A stretch of 64,000 nucleotides of DNA from Epiperipatus broadwayi (GCA_028023455.1 JAQFVV010000455.1:248001-312000), one strand, 5' to 3'. Numbered from the stretch's first letter, positions 1-12,678 are shown. Notes: generated by a model not told the origin, from the letters alone. Numbers and translations: made by a program.

Positions 1-210
1 ATACTCTAATTATTTTTCCTCTTCTATTTTTTTAACTCCAGATTCAGATACAGAATTTTATTTTTCCTTTTGTTTCATTCCTGACTTTTGATCTATTCTA
101 AACTCTCCTTATTCTATTTATTAGCTGACTGTCTTTTTCATTAATAATAAAAAAAGTACATTATTTTTATACATTTTTTATCTGAATATCTTATGTAACA
201 CATATTTACA

Positions 211-276
211 TATTTGTTACAATATATATATATATATATATATATATTGTAACAAATATATATATATATATATATA
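211..276. repeat. (AT)n microsatellite inside a short palindrome
   Basis: An (AT)n tract is bounded by atttgttaca on the left and its reverse complement tgtaacaaat on the right, followed by a second (AT)n run. The whole stretch can fold into one AT-rich hairpin. Confidence 0.9.
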
Positions 277-279
277 AGT

Positions 280-868
280 ATAGCTTTCAGAAAATTCTTT
301 AGCAATTTAATACTGGCCTTTAACAATACCATTTCTGTAAATGGATTATTAGGCATTACATTAGTTCATCACATGATCACCATTTCTTATGCTTGTTCAT
401 AACTGTTATTAAACTCTCCACCCAGTAGTGCCACTCAGTGCAAGCCAGAGTAATCAATGGATGCCAGAAGGCTTGTGCATAAAATCCCTCACTGATGAAA
501 GCCACAAGCTAGAAACTAGTCTGGGGATATTGGATGAGTAGGCACTAGATAGGGATTTTATGCACAAGCCTTCTGAAATCCATTGATTACTCTGGCTTGC
601 ACTGGGTGGCACTACCATAGGCAGAGTTTTGCATGTTTCACTACATTAGTTCTTGCACAACTACTATATGTTTACTGATATTGTGCTGCTCTAGTATGTT
701 GCTATCAGCCTAGTTTGTCTGAGTTTTTTTTATATATTTGATCATTTGCATGCAAGAATTAATTTACATATTAGGGTATATATTTTAATTGAAAATTATT
801 ATGATTTGCATGTGTAGATTTTTTTAAAGTTAAATTTACATAATTAATAAAAGAAACAATCTATGTAT
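280..868. repeat. Diverged dispersed repeat, copy 1 (interrupted)
   Basis: This stretch aligns by eye with 2801-3110. Shared landmarks are tagctttcag, ggcattacatta/ggcactacatta, tttgcatgcaa and aataaaagaaacaatct. Copy 1 is longer because a foldback element (367-641) has landed in it; the uninterrupted copy 2 shows the empty-site arrangement. No coding potential is visible and I do not recognise the family. Confidence 0.7.
367..641. mobile_element. Foldback element, family FB1, copy 1
   Basis: The arms at 424-489 and 551-615 are near-perfect inverted repeats (agtaatcaatggat, aggcttgtgcataaaatccct and their complements). An 11-bp direct repeat, TACATTAGTTC, flanks the unit at 357-367 and 642-652 (position 367 is shared with the element boundary), and the related repeat at 2801-3110 lacks the insert. 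That supports real insertion with target duplication. There is no coding capacity. Related copies are at 9479-9888, 27666-28600, 46800-46995, 47181-47396 and a terminal fragment at 53103-53170. Confidence 0.8.
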
Positions 869-2251
869 ACGCACATTCCCTTACCTGCTTTAGAAATACT
901 GTTCAACAATCACATATATACCCATAAATCCAGTGGGTGATTTATGAATGAGTAAAAGTTTTTCTTCTTCCTCTTTTGAAATAGTTTTAGTTTGTTCTTT
1001 TTTGCTCACTTATTTGATCTATATTCTGATCATTTATTTCATTCAATCACTCTCATTTTCCAATCAGCTAACAAAATATGTTTCCACTTTACTTCTTATA
1101 TATCTGGATTTTTTCATCCATTGAAACATTACTATCATAAACATCAAAAGCTAACACTTTTAGATGAGGATTTAGAGAATTTATATGTCTTATTAGTTCT
1201 TTTAAATTTTTCAGTTTTAATAATCATAATTGCTTTGACAAAGTTTACAATATTACTGCTGCTGTTCATTTTTTTGCACAACATTGGTATCCACATGCTC
1301 TCTCCAACAGTTATTTTTTCAAACATGGTTGAAAATAATTTAGTGAGATGAGTGCAAAAATATGTGCATTAATAACTCTACTCATGTTTCATTTATTGCT
1401 GCACATGGAATAACATGTTGATTAAGCATAGCTTCAACTAGCACTTTCAGTATATCCTTATAAGTTTTGCTCAATGTATATTTTAAATGTTTAATGACTT
1501 TCACGACTACATCATTCCTTTCAGGATAATAAGATAAAATAAGAATATATTTTATTCATTTATCCTCTCAATCAAGAGTTTTCAAAATGGTTGATATTAA
1601 GGTCAATTTGAACTTTCTAGGGGTCAATAGTTTCAATAAAAAAAATTTGGGAGTCAATTACGGCAAAAATTGACTCCATTACTACTTCTATTTGTTTGTT
1701 ACTTCAAAATATCTATGATTCCAATGGGTTCCTAATTAAGAAGTAAAATAATTCCAAAAAACACTTTTTTGATAAAAATACATTACATACCAAACTTGCA
1801 AACAAAAAGGTAAAATGTGTCATTAAAAGAATAACACATAAGAATGCATGAAAATACATGTAGCACAAACATATCTATGCATTGTCTTATTGGAAAGTAC
1901 CAAAGTGAGTGCAGACATGAAAAGTTGTTGCATGTCCACACTTGCTCACAGTGGGACGAGACAATATTCAATATTAGCAGAATCTATTACTCTTGTACAG
2001 CCATGTTTTCATAAAACACTATAAATTAGTTTATTTGATATAACATACTTATTTGTGATTTGAACTTTGAATCTAATTATTTATCGAAGAGCAATATTAC
2101 AAAAAAAAAAAAAAAATCAGAAGACATTATTTTTATTCAAGTCTGAACAAAAATCTTCTTTTTCCAATCAGTACATAGTTTAGTATTTTTTTATCATAGG
2201 GACTGTCAAAATTTGTTGTTAATAAATGATTTTATTTCTTATGATAATAAT
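869..2251. other. No recognisable feature
   Basis: AT-rich sequence with short frames on both strands (for example 992-1351 plus and 1783-1971 minus) that match no family I know and have low-complexity composition. A poly-A run lies near 2100. Confidence 0.6.
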
Positions 2252-2478
2252 ATGACTGAACCCAAAAAAAAATGTAGACAGTACAGCTTGGACTATTTGA
2301 ACCTAAGATTTTCCCATCATTATCAAACAAACATTTACCAATTTGTCTCATATGTGAAAAAGTCTTTAGCATCAGTACTATGAAACCATCAAAACTAGCA
2401 GATCACTTGAGCAGAATTCATCCTGACAAAAAAAAAGAATTGTCATACTTTCAATCACTTAAAGATAAAGTATTTTGA
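2252..2478 (+). pseudogene. BED-type zinc finger fragment of a hAT/ZBED-like transposase
   Basis: The first frame from 2252 reads KKKCRQYSLDYLNL, the usual lead-in of ZBED5/FAM200/SCAND3-type hAT transposases. After a frameshift, the frame from 2338 reads CLICEKVFSISTMKPSKL and then ADHLSRIHPDKKKELSYFQS, ending at a TGA at 2476-2478. The C-x2-C pair and the H-x4-H pair of the BED finger are both present. In full-length relatives this DNA-binding domain precedes the hAT catalytic core, which is missing here. The frameshift and the absent catalytic part make it a pseudogene. It could have been a transposon copy or a retrocopy of a domesticated ZBED gene. A hAT C-terminal piece of the same kind lies at 17507-17707. 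Confidence 0.75.
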
Positions 2479-2725
2479 ATTTGAGGGCATCAATTTTATG
2501 AAGACAGCCTTTGATGTTAAAGAACGTTGGATTTTGAATTGAATGATATGGTCTATTTAGTTTGGAATATATAGGTAGTATCTTTAATTGAATTTTATTT
2601 GAAAAGGTCTATTTGTTAATAGATGAAATCATGGTTGTGAAAGAATTTTAGTAAAGTTTAGTTTTCTTGGCTAGTACTTTAATGTCATGTGAATTCTTAT
2701 TTAATTCATTATTACTAGTATAACG
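2479..2725 (+). repeat. Half-unit of the palindrome family seen at 39.2-40.1 kb
   Basis: Landmarks ttatgaagac, gatgttaaag, atagatgaaatcatggttgt, gaattttagtaaa and attactagtata recur in order at 39855-40100 and, inverted, in the left arm of the palindrome at 39186-39640. Only one arm is present here. Function unknown. Confidence 0.65.
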
Positions 2726-2765
2726 TTAGGCAGTATTTAATATATATATATTCTAGAATATTTTG

Positions 2766-2798
<33 letters not shown>
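2766..2798. repeat. (AT)n(GT)n microsatellite
   Basis: Alternating AT dinucleotides run into GT dinucleotides directly before the dispersed repeat copy that starts at 2801. Confidence 0.9.
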
Positions 2799-2800
2799 AG

Positions 2801-3110
2801 CATAGCTTTCAGAAATTCTTCTAACAATTTAATATCTGCCTTTAACCAATAATACTATTTCTTCAAATGGATCATTAGGCACTACATTAACCCTCATGCA
2901 GTTAGTGTCTCTTAATGGTATTGTGCTGTTCTCCCATGCTGTCATTAGCCTAATTTGTCCAGGATTTTTATATGTCTGATTATTTGCATGCAAAGGCTAA
3001 TTTACATATTTGGCTGTGTATTTTAAATACAAATTATTACGATTCACAAATGTAGATTTTTCTAGAGTAAAGTTCATTTCAGATAATTAATAAAAGAAAC
3101 AATCTATACA
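2801..3110. repeat. Diverged dispersed repeat, copy 2 (uninterrupted)
   Basis: Matches 280-868 except that it lacks the FB1 insertion. It therefore serves as the pre-insertion reference for that element. Confidence 0.7.
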
Positions 3111-3990
3111 TATTTACAATGATTATGTAATGAACTTTATTTATAATCCATATAATATACTTATAGACATTCCATATTTTAAAGCAAAATGTTATAGATT
3201 TATCAGAGATTACATTTATTTATTTGCATTTTTAAAATTAATTTAACATAAAAAAATATGCTGTTGATTTTCTGAAGACAGTTTTTCAGCAGATAACTGA
3301 ATGGCATTTTACACCCTTTATTCTCAATAAAAACTCATGTTTCAATATTTGCAAAGTTCAAATACAATTTTTAGATTTTTTAAAATTTGTAAACATATAT
3401 TTCTTTCAAATCAAGTACAATTTATTAAATTCTGAAATAGAATAATGATTGAAATATTACAAAAAATGTCAACAGATATAGGAATGTACCTATCATAGTA
3501 TAGAAAGGCTAATATAGACATGAAAGTGGACTGTTGGATTGTATCAAGTTGAAATTTTTATTCTTCAGGAATTTTAAATAATCCATTAAACAGGCATATC
3601 CTTTGAGGACCAAAAAACAACAGGCCATGTGTTTAAACCCACTATAGCAAGGGCACTGTGCACTGGATGTAATAATATGAAACAAAAGCTAAAGGAGGCC
3701 AAACTGAAAAGAATCGTGCTTTGCAATCTTTGGAAAATGATCTTTATGAAAGAAAACGTGGAATAAATTTTGCATAAATTATAGCTAAACTTCACTTAAA
3801 ATTTCAATGTAAGCCGACACTCCCAAAATAGGCTATGAATATGGAGACCTAAGTTCTCTGAAAGTGCTAAGCCATATAATTCTTCTCTAATAATACTAAG
3901 CTTCACTTTTTTACATAAAGTGCAATTTAAAACTAAACAGGTATATATAATCTGTTTTTAAAGTAGACTAATAAGATACTATGAAGATTA

Positions 3991-3993
<3 letters not shown>
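3111..3993. other. No recognisable feature
   Basis: AT-rich DNA. The minus frame at 3586-3795 (69 codons) is somewhat less biased than its surroundings but resembles no family I can name and has no splice or promoter context. Confidence 0.55.

Positions 3994-4056
<63 letters not shown>
3994..4056. repeat. (AT)n microsatellite
   Basis: About 60 bp of uninterrupted AT dinucleotides. Confidence 0.95.
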
Positions 4057-4059
<3 letters not shown>

Positions 4060-4688
4060 GACCTTTTATTTAGGTCCCTGGATTAAATAATCCAAAATTT
4101 TAAATGACAATATATTTGGCATTAAAATCTTAATGAGTGACTTTCAATAAAGACTGTTTTGGATGTACTAGGAAATTGCTTGAGTGGAGATGAGATTTCA
4201 AACCCAGTCTAGGCTCTGACAAGACTAAAACAACAATTTAAAAATATTGTTATTAATTGGGAGATAAATATATTGCTATTTTATTATTGTTGAATAGCAA
4301 TTGAAATAAATAAATAATTAAATCAAATTTGTAAGCCTTGTAAAATGAATCATTACAGTACATATTTTTTATGTAGTAAATCTAAAGCTGTCTTGAATCA
4401 TTATGGGTAGTTATTAAAACTGAAGCCAGAGGGGGTAATATTAATTATGCATACCAAGATTATTGGTTTAAATTACTCCCACAATTCATTGTAAAACAAG
4501 ATATATATTATCTAAATAAAGTGTGGGGGGTTTGATTAAGAAAAACAAGAACTAAGCAACCACAGACCTCAACTCATCTAAAATAAGGAAGAAAAAAAAA
4601 GTTTAAAAAAAAAAAATCAAAAAATTTTGGAATCTAATTGAATGGAATTATAATATCTTGCTATCTAGAAATGATGGAATAAATCTAA
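4057..4688. other. No recognisable feature
   Basis: AT-rich DNA with A-runs near 4590-4615. No frame or repeat recognised. Confidence 0.55.
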
Positions 4689-4787
4689 AAAACCTTGCTA
4701 TCATTGTAAACACCATTTCTCATACTTCATAGGATTCATACTGGAGAAGGAAATAAAAGCCATGGAAATAAGTCTTTATCTAAATAA
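4689..4787 (+). pseudogene. Degenerate C2H2 zinc-finger fragment
   Basis: One frame reads P-C-Y-H-C-K-H-H-F-S, resembling the finger start PYHCDICGKSFS. A second frame, from 4731, reads RIHTGEGNKS, resembling the conserved inter-finger linker HTGEKP, and continues to a TAA at 4785-4787. The two parts are out of frame and the spacing is short. The fragment looks like a decayed piece of a KRAB-less C2H2 array; such arrays are greatly expanded in octopus. Short matches to the linker can arise by chance, so certainty is limited. Confidence 0.35.
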
Positions 4788-7700
4788 GTATTGCTTCAAA
4801 CCCAGGAAAATTCAAGAAAAAGTAAGCTTTTGCTTTTATGTTGTGTATATTTTTAAAATCTCTTCTTTGAAAATGATGCACAAATTATTTATAAGTAGAT
4901 TAAAAAGTTGATAATGTTTGTATTTCACACGCTATTCTTATTATCCAGCAGAACAAGATTGTGCTTGTAAAGTAAAATATCAAAAAAAAAAAAAATTTGA
5001 GATAATTTGGAAAACAAGTGTTATGTATGATATATATATAGTAAATAAATTTAAATGTCATTTTTGAATTATCTAACTTTTAATAAAGTAAAAATAAAAA
5101 TTATTGCGTGATTTTATTCTCTATTGTCTGCTGATTTTTATAACAGGAACTTATGTAATGAAAGAAATAATCAATTACCAATTAATTAAAATGCTAAAGA
5201 TGTCAGTGATAATTGGATAAATTCTTTCTAATATTGATAATCACATCATACTTTGCCAATAAGAATGGAATGAAATAAATATTTACTTTTAAAGTTTTAT
5301 TGAGAAATATATATCGTTGTAATAATGTTTTACAATATTAAAAATACGCCGACTGTTTAAAGATTGTGACATATATATTATCACAGAAGAAAGAATATGA
5401 ATATGTTAAGTGTAATAAAATTCTACTCATTTTCAAAGAAAATTATCTGGATTTTAAAAGTAAATAAATGATTCTTGTTATACTTCATTTGAAACGCTTA
5501 CAGAATAAATCAATAAAGGTTTAAAAAAAAATTTGTTTTGAAGATTACAATAACTTAAAGAATTATTCAGGAAAGTTATCTAGAGAAAAGTAGATACTTA
5601 TCCTTTTTAAAGTTTGCTACAATTGGAAGTGTGAATTTTAATTGCCTTATTAATTATTGGTACAGAAACCATCAAATAACTTTGCCTTTGGAAGTAATGA
5701 ATATTGCGTTATTATACATCCAACAGGATAATAAACATATATACGTGTTATATAAAACGTTTGTTCATCATAATATCAGTTATTATCATTTCAACTCACC
5801 AGGATGAAATAACTTAGATGAATTGTATAAAATTTAATGGAAGGAAACGTTTGTTTATTGTTTTTTTTTATTACTGCTGTGTTATGTATATTACTCATGT
5901 AATGTGTTATTTGGGAATTTTGTTTTTTCAAACATATATGTTTTATTGTGTCATGAAAAATATATATACATTGAGTTAAAGAAGAAAATGTGTAAAATAT
6001 ATACATCTATTACATGTATTTTATTTTTTTTTAGTTAGGGCGTTTATCTAGAGAGAGTTGAGAGAGATCTTTACTTCTCTCATATTTTAAAACAGATTTT
6101 AATGTATTTTATTAAAGGTAAACAAACAAAGATTTTGTCAAAGATACTAGAATGGCCAGATTATTTTCTTATATAAAAGAAAATTTGATATAAACCTTTT
6201 TCATTTTGTAATTTTGTATAGAAATGAACTTGTCCACTTTGAATACAAATACAAGTTTGATCTTTATTGCTTAAATACATTGTGCTCTCTTTAACAAAAG
6301 TATAGTTATCATTGTAAATAATTAATGATCATTTGATATCTGTTTTGTTTTGTCTATTGATACATTAATGGTTCTGCATTGTAATACGGAGTATGTATAT
6401 CTCCACTGATATTGTTGGTATTGTTTTACCTTGCTATAATATTGAGAATGATTAGTGACAGTTTTTTAGCTGATAGGATGTTCCAATAGAATGACATCCA
6501 ATAGATTAATATTTATATTGAGCATGGACTGATGGAGAGTCACCTATTGCTAATTCCATGAGAGAAAAGTTTAGTAGAGGCTAAGTAATAATTAATGCTT
6601 GTTAGCATAAATAACCCTAAAGAAAGAATATCCATGGTCTGAATTCTATTTTTTTCATGATGAGGCAAAGCCCACACACGTTTATACCCATAGAGAGGTA
6701 GTAGAATTATCCATATTATTATACAACTGTCATGTTGTTTTTATAGAGCCTCCCTTTTTAGTATTAAATCCTTCATGATGATATAGAGTTAGTTTTTCCA
6801 CCATGTATGGTGAAGTATAGTAGTTCAAAACCATATGGCAAGGACAAAATAATGTTAGATTTGGGAACACTAATCTAGCTATAGTGTTGGCTTAATTGTA
6901 ATAGTGTTTATTATGTTGTAGGATCATTATCAGTTATAGACAGATTAAACTAAGATTATTAATAATGGTAGAATTTTTAGATGTAAAAGCAAGAGATGCA
7001 CACTGGCAGTGTGGATTCATCTTCATCAAATAATGATTTGACAATAGATTGGTAAGATCAGAAGTATTCAATAATTAAGTTGTGGACATAGGTAATGTTA
7101 TAGTGAGATCTAGGTGTATTTGACTTTTGATGTTTATTCTTACTTTAATGCACCAAACCTATTCATTTCAAATTTGAATAAGTTATTAATTGTGCAGAAT
7201 ATGATAATTGCCCTTATCATATTCTGATAAAAGAAAGAGCTTTAGGAGAATGCAATACTTTATGAGTTTCTTTGAATTCTAAATTTAAACTTTGTGCATA
7301 TCCTAAAGTTCTAAATATACTGTTAGTGGTAATTTAAGTGCTAGTCAGCTTAAATAAGTTTCATTATCCTATTCTATAAAATAAGCTAAACCGTAACAAG
7401 TGATACTTTAAATTTCATTTTATAAGCAGGTTGTATCATATTCTGAATATATAGTCAATGGGATACCAAGTATTTTCCCATCAATAAATTTTTTTAATAT
7501 ATTAGCTTTGTTTCATGCCATGTCTGTGAATTAAAAATTTGTAAATATTGTAAATAAAGTTTGTTGTATTTAAAAATTTATTTAGTTTCCTGTAATCTTA
7601 TTGCTAATTACCACATATATACACTATTATTGTTATTGCTATCGACCTATCAGAAGATTATAAATTGAAATCATCATCGACCAATATAGTACTATTAACT

Positions 7701-9163
7701 ATCTTATGCTATATCATAATAATTTTGGTAAGTCTTTTAATTTATTGGTACATCTAATGCATTATCACACAATAATCAAAATGTTAAAAATTTATAGTAC
7801 ATATTGTTTTAAGTAATAGATTAAAAGATAAATATAATATTGAATTAATTGATTTAGTTAAATCTGCAAAGCTATCCTTACTAATGTTGATCACATGGTT
7901 TATCATTATCTAATAACAGAAATTTGGTAAGTTATTGTTTTTTAATTATTAAAAAGTCATTCCCAGTCATAAATTTTAAAGTTTGTATTAGTTATAAAGT
8001 TTATGTGTAACTGCTAAATGTAGTTCTTAATTTGAGTTTAGATTGAGAGCTATTATGTGCATTAGGTTTGGGTAGTGGTAAAATCCCTCTTACTGACCCA
8101 AATATAGTTTGTATAATGATTTTGAGTGTTTGAACCCTGAGAAGAATTAATTGTTAAGTTTCAAAATAGAATTTGAATTTGTAATAAATTTTATATCTAG
8201 TTAATTATTATAGTTGGACTTGAAATAAATTACGTTCGCTGTTTTATGAAAGTCAACCAAACTTTAAGATGTAAATTACTTCTTTTGGCATAAAATGGAT
8301 AGTTTGTTTTAACTTCATGATAAATATTCTGTTTGTGTCAAGCTTGGAATCCCTATTTTTAGTTAGCTTATCTTTTTACCATTTAATACCATATTAGTTT
8401 ATAGTTTAAGATTTCTGTCTCCATCATTACATTGTTCTTCAATTTCATCTTGATCATTCTTTTTATTTATCCATTCTCATTTGATATTAATTCATTATCA
8501 TAATTGATTAATCATACATTAATTTTTATTCTTTTATCATCTTAACTATTCATTAACTCTTATTCTATCATCATCTTAATCATTCATTACTCTCATACAT
8601 CTTCATTCTTTTCTTTTCATTCTTAGACTCATTTCATTCCACTATATAATTATCACCTTTTTATCATCCATTGAGTCATCTACATCATAATTTACTTATC
8701 ATTTCATTTATAAGTTTAATTTCATAATCATTCCAGACATATAATTATTAGTTATTTATTAGTTTGGTGAATATCACATTTAACTCATCACCTTTTGTTT
8801 GTGTGGATTTTAAAGCTGGTTTGACCAGAAGTTATTATCTTTATTAATCACCTTGTGATCTTCTTTAGATCTATAGTTTCATGCTAGTTTTATTCAATAC
8901 AGAAATCATTTCGTTAGTTTTACATTTTTGTTTCTTCATGCTTATATTCTCGATAATGAGAGTATGTTAGGTTGCATATGAGAATTTAGTCGCTAAAACG
9001 TACGGCATGATTCGTTGATGACCAGATAGATCAGGGAGAAGGTTATAATATTAAAGAAAAAACTCTTTAATAAACACTATAATATACAATATTCCAATAT
9101 AGAATATATATAAATAACAGCTATAACTATTTATGCCATCCTGATTAGCATTTAACAGTTAAA
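4788..9163. other. Long AT-rich stretch without recognisable features
   Basis: No convincing coding region, transposon or RNA gene was seen. A pyrimidine-rich stretch of degenerate atcttaatcattcatt-type units lies at about 8430-8640. The segment 6620-7080 has somewhat higher complexity but matches nothing I know. Confidence 0.5.
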
Positions 9164-9462
9164 ATTTAAAGGAAAAACAAAAAACTCATTAAAGTCACAC
9201 AACATTATCATTTCCACATGAATAGCCAATTTTTAATAATTTATGAAGTAATTACATTGTCTGTCAAATGACACTTTGACCAACTTTCCATAATTTATGT
9301 ATACTAATGCAATCATATTATTTATTTTATACATACAATTTATGAAATAAACATTATAATTTTTATTAGTATACATAAATTACAGAAAATTCGCCATTCA
9401 TGCAGGAACGTTACTGTTGTGTGATTTTAATGAGATTTGTTTATTCTTTTTTGTTTTTAAAA
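9164..9462. repeat. Imperfect ~300-bp palindrome
   Basis: The left arm carries ctcattaaagtcacacaaca, catgaatagcc and taatttatgtatactaat in order. The right arm carries their complements in reverse order: attagtatacataaatta, gccattcatg and tgttgtgtgattttaatgag. The left arm has about 60 bp of extra sequence. It is a diverged foldback element lying directly upstream of an old FB1 copy. Confidence 0.75.
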
Positions 9463-9478
9463 ATTAGAACAATTGAAG

Positions 9479-9888
9479 CAGTTCTGCCATCTAGTATAAA
9501 CTTCAGTTATAAATAGATGTCAGATGATAGAGCTTTATAAATCCCTGTCCAGTAATGTCTTATTCAATATTCTCAGACAAATTTCTAGATTGTAGCTTTC
9601 ATTAGTTAAAAGCTTTGTATTTGGGAGCATTGTACCTAGATCTTTTGGATCTAATACATCTTTTCTTCTACCAACCAAGTTTTACTTCTTTGCTATATTA
9701 TCAAACTATTAGCACAAATTGACAAACATATTAATATTAACAATCTAAGTCAACTTACTTATATAGTCATATAAATCTAAAAACAATTTGCTATCTACAT
9801 ATTATGTAATTAGATTTTTAATAATCATAGGCAGCTCTATTTATTGGCCAGGATTGGTATAAAACCAATAAGATGTCACATGACTTCA
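9479..9888 (+). mobile_element. Ancient FB1 copy (single arm)
   Basis: The order of landmarks follows the left arm of the 27.7-kb FB1 element: gttctgccat, aaatccctgtc, ttctagattgtagctttcat, gcattgtacctagatc, ggatctaat, acttatatagtcatat, ccaggattgg and gatgtcacatgac. It is heavily diverged, which shows the family has been active over a long time. Confidence 0.6.
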
Positions 9889-10119
9889 AAGATAGAATTT
9901 GCTGCTGAACAGTATTGTGTAAGCATTATGTGAGAGGGAGTTATGAGATAGGAATTATTATTATTAGTCACTTGTGTAAAAGATTTATTAATAATATTAG
10001 AAGTGTTTATAATTATATTAATTAATGTGAAAGCTACTAAAAACTGCCACCAAGCTATATGTAAGCTAACCATCAGTAGATTCCACCTTAATTACATCTA
10101 TATTCAATCTATTGCGATT

Positions 10120-10672
10120 GATATTTACATCCATTATATTATTATTACAATTTCATTTACTATTGTCAAACTCACTCTACTCACAATTTGGACATCATCC
10201 ACTCAGATAATTACAATTATGATTATTATTAATCATTTTCTAAACCAGAGATTATCTCTAGCACAAATATAAACTTTAAACCTCCATTAAAGATTAATAT
10301 ATCTGATTTTGCATACATGGGATATATAAAACAACCTCCATACTTCCCCAATCTTTTTAAATTCCTGTAAATAAAGATATCATAAAAGACAAATGCCCCC
10401 CAAGATGCATTTCATGCTGAACCAGCACTTACCAGTTGGCTCAGGTCACTATATCCTATATATATTTCTATTATATGAAGAGTACTTATCTATAATAAAT
10501 TGTTACATTTTTATTTACTATTGTCAAACTCACTCCGCTCACAACTTTGACCCATCCACCTCAATAAATACAATAATGATTATTACTAATCATTTTCTAA
10601 ACTAGCAATTATCTCTAGCACAGATATAAACTTTAAAACCTCAGTTAAAGGTTAATATATCTGAATTTTTAA
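10120..10672. repeat. Direct repeat pair of ~180 bp around a SINE-A fragment
   Basis: Positions ~10127-10310 and ~10490-10670 share tttactattgtcaaactcac, ctcacaa, taatcattttctaaac and aattatctctagcaca/gattatctctagcaca, in the same order. A more diverged copy of the second half occurs at about 16960-17050. Confidence 0.7.
10385..10480 (-). repeat. SINE-A fragment, minus strand
   Basis: The core atgctgaaccagcactta and ccagttggctcaggtcacta is the reverse complement of the SINE-A core at 12415-12445 and 30160-30190. Confidence 0.65.
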
Positions 10673-10729
10673 TTTCATGTCGTATTTTAAAATTAAATAT
10701 TATAATCTTTTTAAATTCAAATGGAAAAA

Positions 10730-11278
10730 TGAATATTGAAACATACATCAGTGACTCACATAATATCAGATACAAGGATTCAGCTCTTATTCACATTGTT
10801 AAAACATTCTATGCTAAAATTAGAAACAAGCCTACTCAAGCTGATGAAAGCCCTGAATATTATTTCCATACATATCAGGGGTTATCCACAGTATAAACAA
10901 AATCTGTTGAAACATACAGTTAGTTTTATGCCATTCTCACCCTGAATTACCTGATTAACCATATGAAAGATAAACTGTACCCAGAGCAGGTTTCCCATGT
11001 TGTGTATAAAATTATATGCAACAACATAAACTGAAACATTATTTATTTTGGAGAATCTCATGCTATTCTCTCTATAAGAATCACACAGCATCCATATCAA
11101 TACAATTGACCGAGACTAATACAGGTATTACATCTGTTTTCATTGAACATGAGTCTAAGCATGGTCACAGTTTTGAATCCACATCTAGTATTATCTGTTC
11201 TGAAAGAAGTGATGCTAAATATAAAGTTGAAGAGGCTTGGCACTCTGCCAACAATGTACATGCAATCAATAAGAAATA
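10730..11278 (+). pseudogene. Penelope-like element fragment with GIY-YIG endonuclease remnant
   Basis: From 10966 one frame reads DKLYPEQVSHVVYKI followed by ICNN, then a stop, then IIYFGESHA. That matches the PLE linker and the GIY and YIG motifs (VYKI.C ... YFGE). The frame at 11133-11276 reads IEHESKHGHSF and then SERSDAKYKVEEAWH, matching the conserved EH..HGHSF and the glutamate helix of the domain. PLEs encode an RT fused to this nuclease, which nicks target DNA. Stops and frame changes show it is dead. No RT domain precedes it, so it is 5' truncated. Confidence 0.75.
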
Positions 11279-11344
11279 ATTCTGCATTCTCCTATTAAGA
11301 AAGTGGCTCATTTAAATAAATTTATTTACATCTTATAATCACAT

Positions 11345-11544
11345 ATCACATTCATATCGGCTTTTTCAAACCAAATTGTGCAAACGCTTTTTGCGAGTGT
11401 TAAATAATAAATGAATACCCTCTGACCCATACAAGATATAGAATTTATGCAGCAATAAATGGGTCAGAGGGTATTCATTTATTATTTAACACTCGCAAAA
11501 AGCGTTTGCACAATTTGGTTTGAAAAAGCCGATATGAATGTGAT
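11345..11544. repeat. Perfect 85-bp inverted repeat with 30-nt loop
   Basis: The arms 11345-11429 and 11460-11544 are exact reverse complements over all 85 positions by base-by-base reading; the loop is 11430-11459. The arms include the less AT-rich segment ctttttgcgagtgttaaata. An 11-bp direct repeat (taatcacatat) occurs just left of the hairpin near 11336 and again near 11581. It may be a target duplication enclosing a unit of about 235 bp. No coding potential. A foldback transposon or a recently formed hairpin are both possible. Confidence 0.9.
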
Positions 11545-12074
11545 TACAATTGTATACAGACGCTATAAAAAATAAATGCTAATCACATATTATATAAATT
11601 ACTACATTTGTGATTCTATAATTCTCATAATTCTATTGGGTAATTATGGCTATGAGTATGACTATGAGTTAGTCAAGCATGCTCAGAATACTATGTTGAT
11701 ATATTTAAGATTTTAAAGTGTAAAACAAGCTTTCCTTAATATACATGTTGCATATATTATTTACATAGAATTCATTAGAAAGAAACTGGCAATAAATCGA
11801 TAAGAAATTCAAAATTCAAAAAAGTAACCACATATCAATAAAAAATACCCTGCTGAAAATGGACTTTTTTGACAATTTTACTCTTTATAGCATCCCCTTT
11901 TTACATTTTCATCATATATGGGCACCTCTTTTTGAATTTAATTTTTCACAGATTTATTGTCATCAATAACTTTCTCATTAATTAAACAGAGTTTGTTTTT
12001 AGTATTGTTATGCTTTTCAAGTACTTCTATTCATTCTCCAGACTGATATTGTAATTTAATTTCCTATGGAGTTG

Positions 12075-12565
12075 AAGTCTGGGTTCAAATCCCCTATATT
12101 TACAATTAGGCTCCAGGTTTAAGAGTGCCTGGTATTTCAAATCTTACATATTAAGCCTACATTCTGCCCATTCCTCTTCTATGTATTCAAATGGATACTG
12201 TCCTATATGTGAGGGGTCAGAGTGACTTGAGGTCAACATGGGCATGACAACAATATTGGCATTAGCATGGGATTTGGGAATTCTATTTATCAGATTTTCA
12301 ATGGTATGGATGGCTAAAGAGTTGGGGCAGGTTGAAGCCTGTCCATTAAAGTGTAAGGATTTGCTATCTTAATATAAAACTGAGCACTGATTATATATAT
12401 GCATGGGAGATGGTAATCTGGACCAACTGATGATTTCTGGTTTAGTATGAAATGCATATATTGGTAATTATTTATCTTTTCTGCATGTGTGTGATCAAGT
12501 GTATCAGTAATATGAGATAGTATAGATAGTGAAGGTACTTGAAAGTCTGAGTTCAAATTCCCTAA
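12075..12565 (+). repeat. SINE-A: repeat with two tRNA-like B-boxes
   Basis: A B-box-like gggttcaaatccc lies at about 12082 and another (gagttcaaattccc) at about 12550, 468 bp apart. Between them are the family landmarks gaggggtcag, caacatgggcatgaca, atcagattttcaatg, tgaagcctgtccattaaagt, gctatcttaatata and ctggaccaactgatga. The same 468-bp B-box spacing recurs at 50.4-50.9 kb. The B-box suggests descent from a tRNA-related SINE promoter, but a convincing A-box was not found. Confidence 0.65.
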
Positions 12566-12678
12566 ATTCTCATTGCTAATTTAAATTTTGAAGAATACTT
12601 GCTTTAATCATCTATTGAATATATTTGTTTTGAAATTATTGTTCATTGGCTTGATCGCTTAATCTATTATTTTCAGTT

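Noticed and set aside
992-1351. 119-codon plus-strand frame as a gene
   Set aside because: Residue use (F, L, I, H) simply reflects AT-rich DNA; no motif, and an overlapping antisense frame is equally open.
3586-3795. Minus-strand 69-codon frame as a small gene
   Set aside because: No recognisable domain, no splice or start context, and length is within chance for AT-rich DNA.
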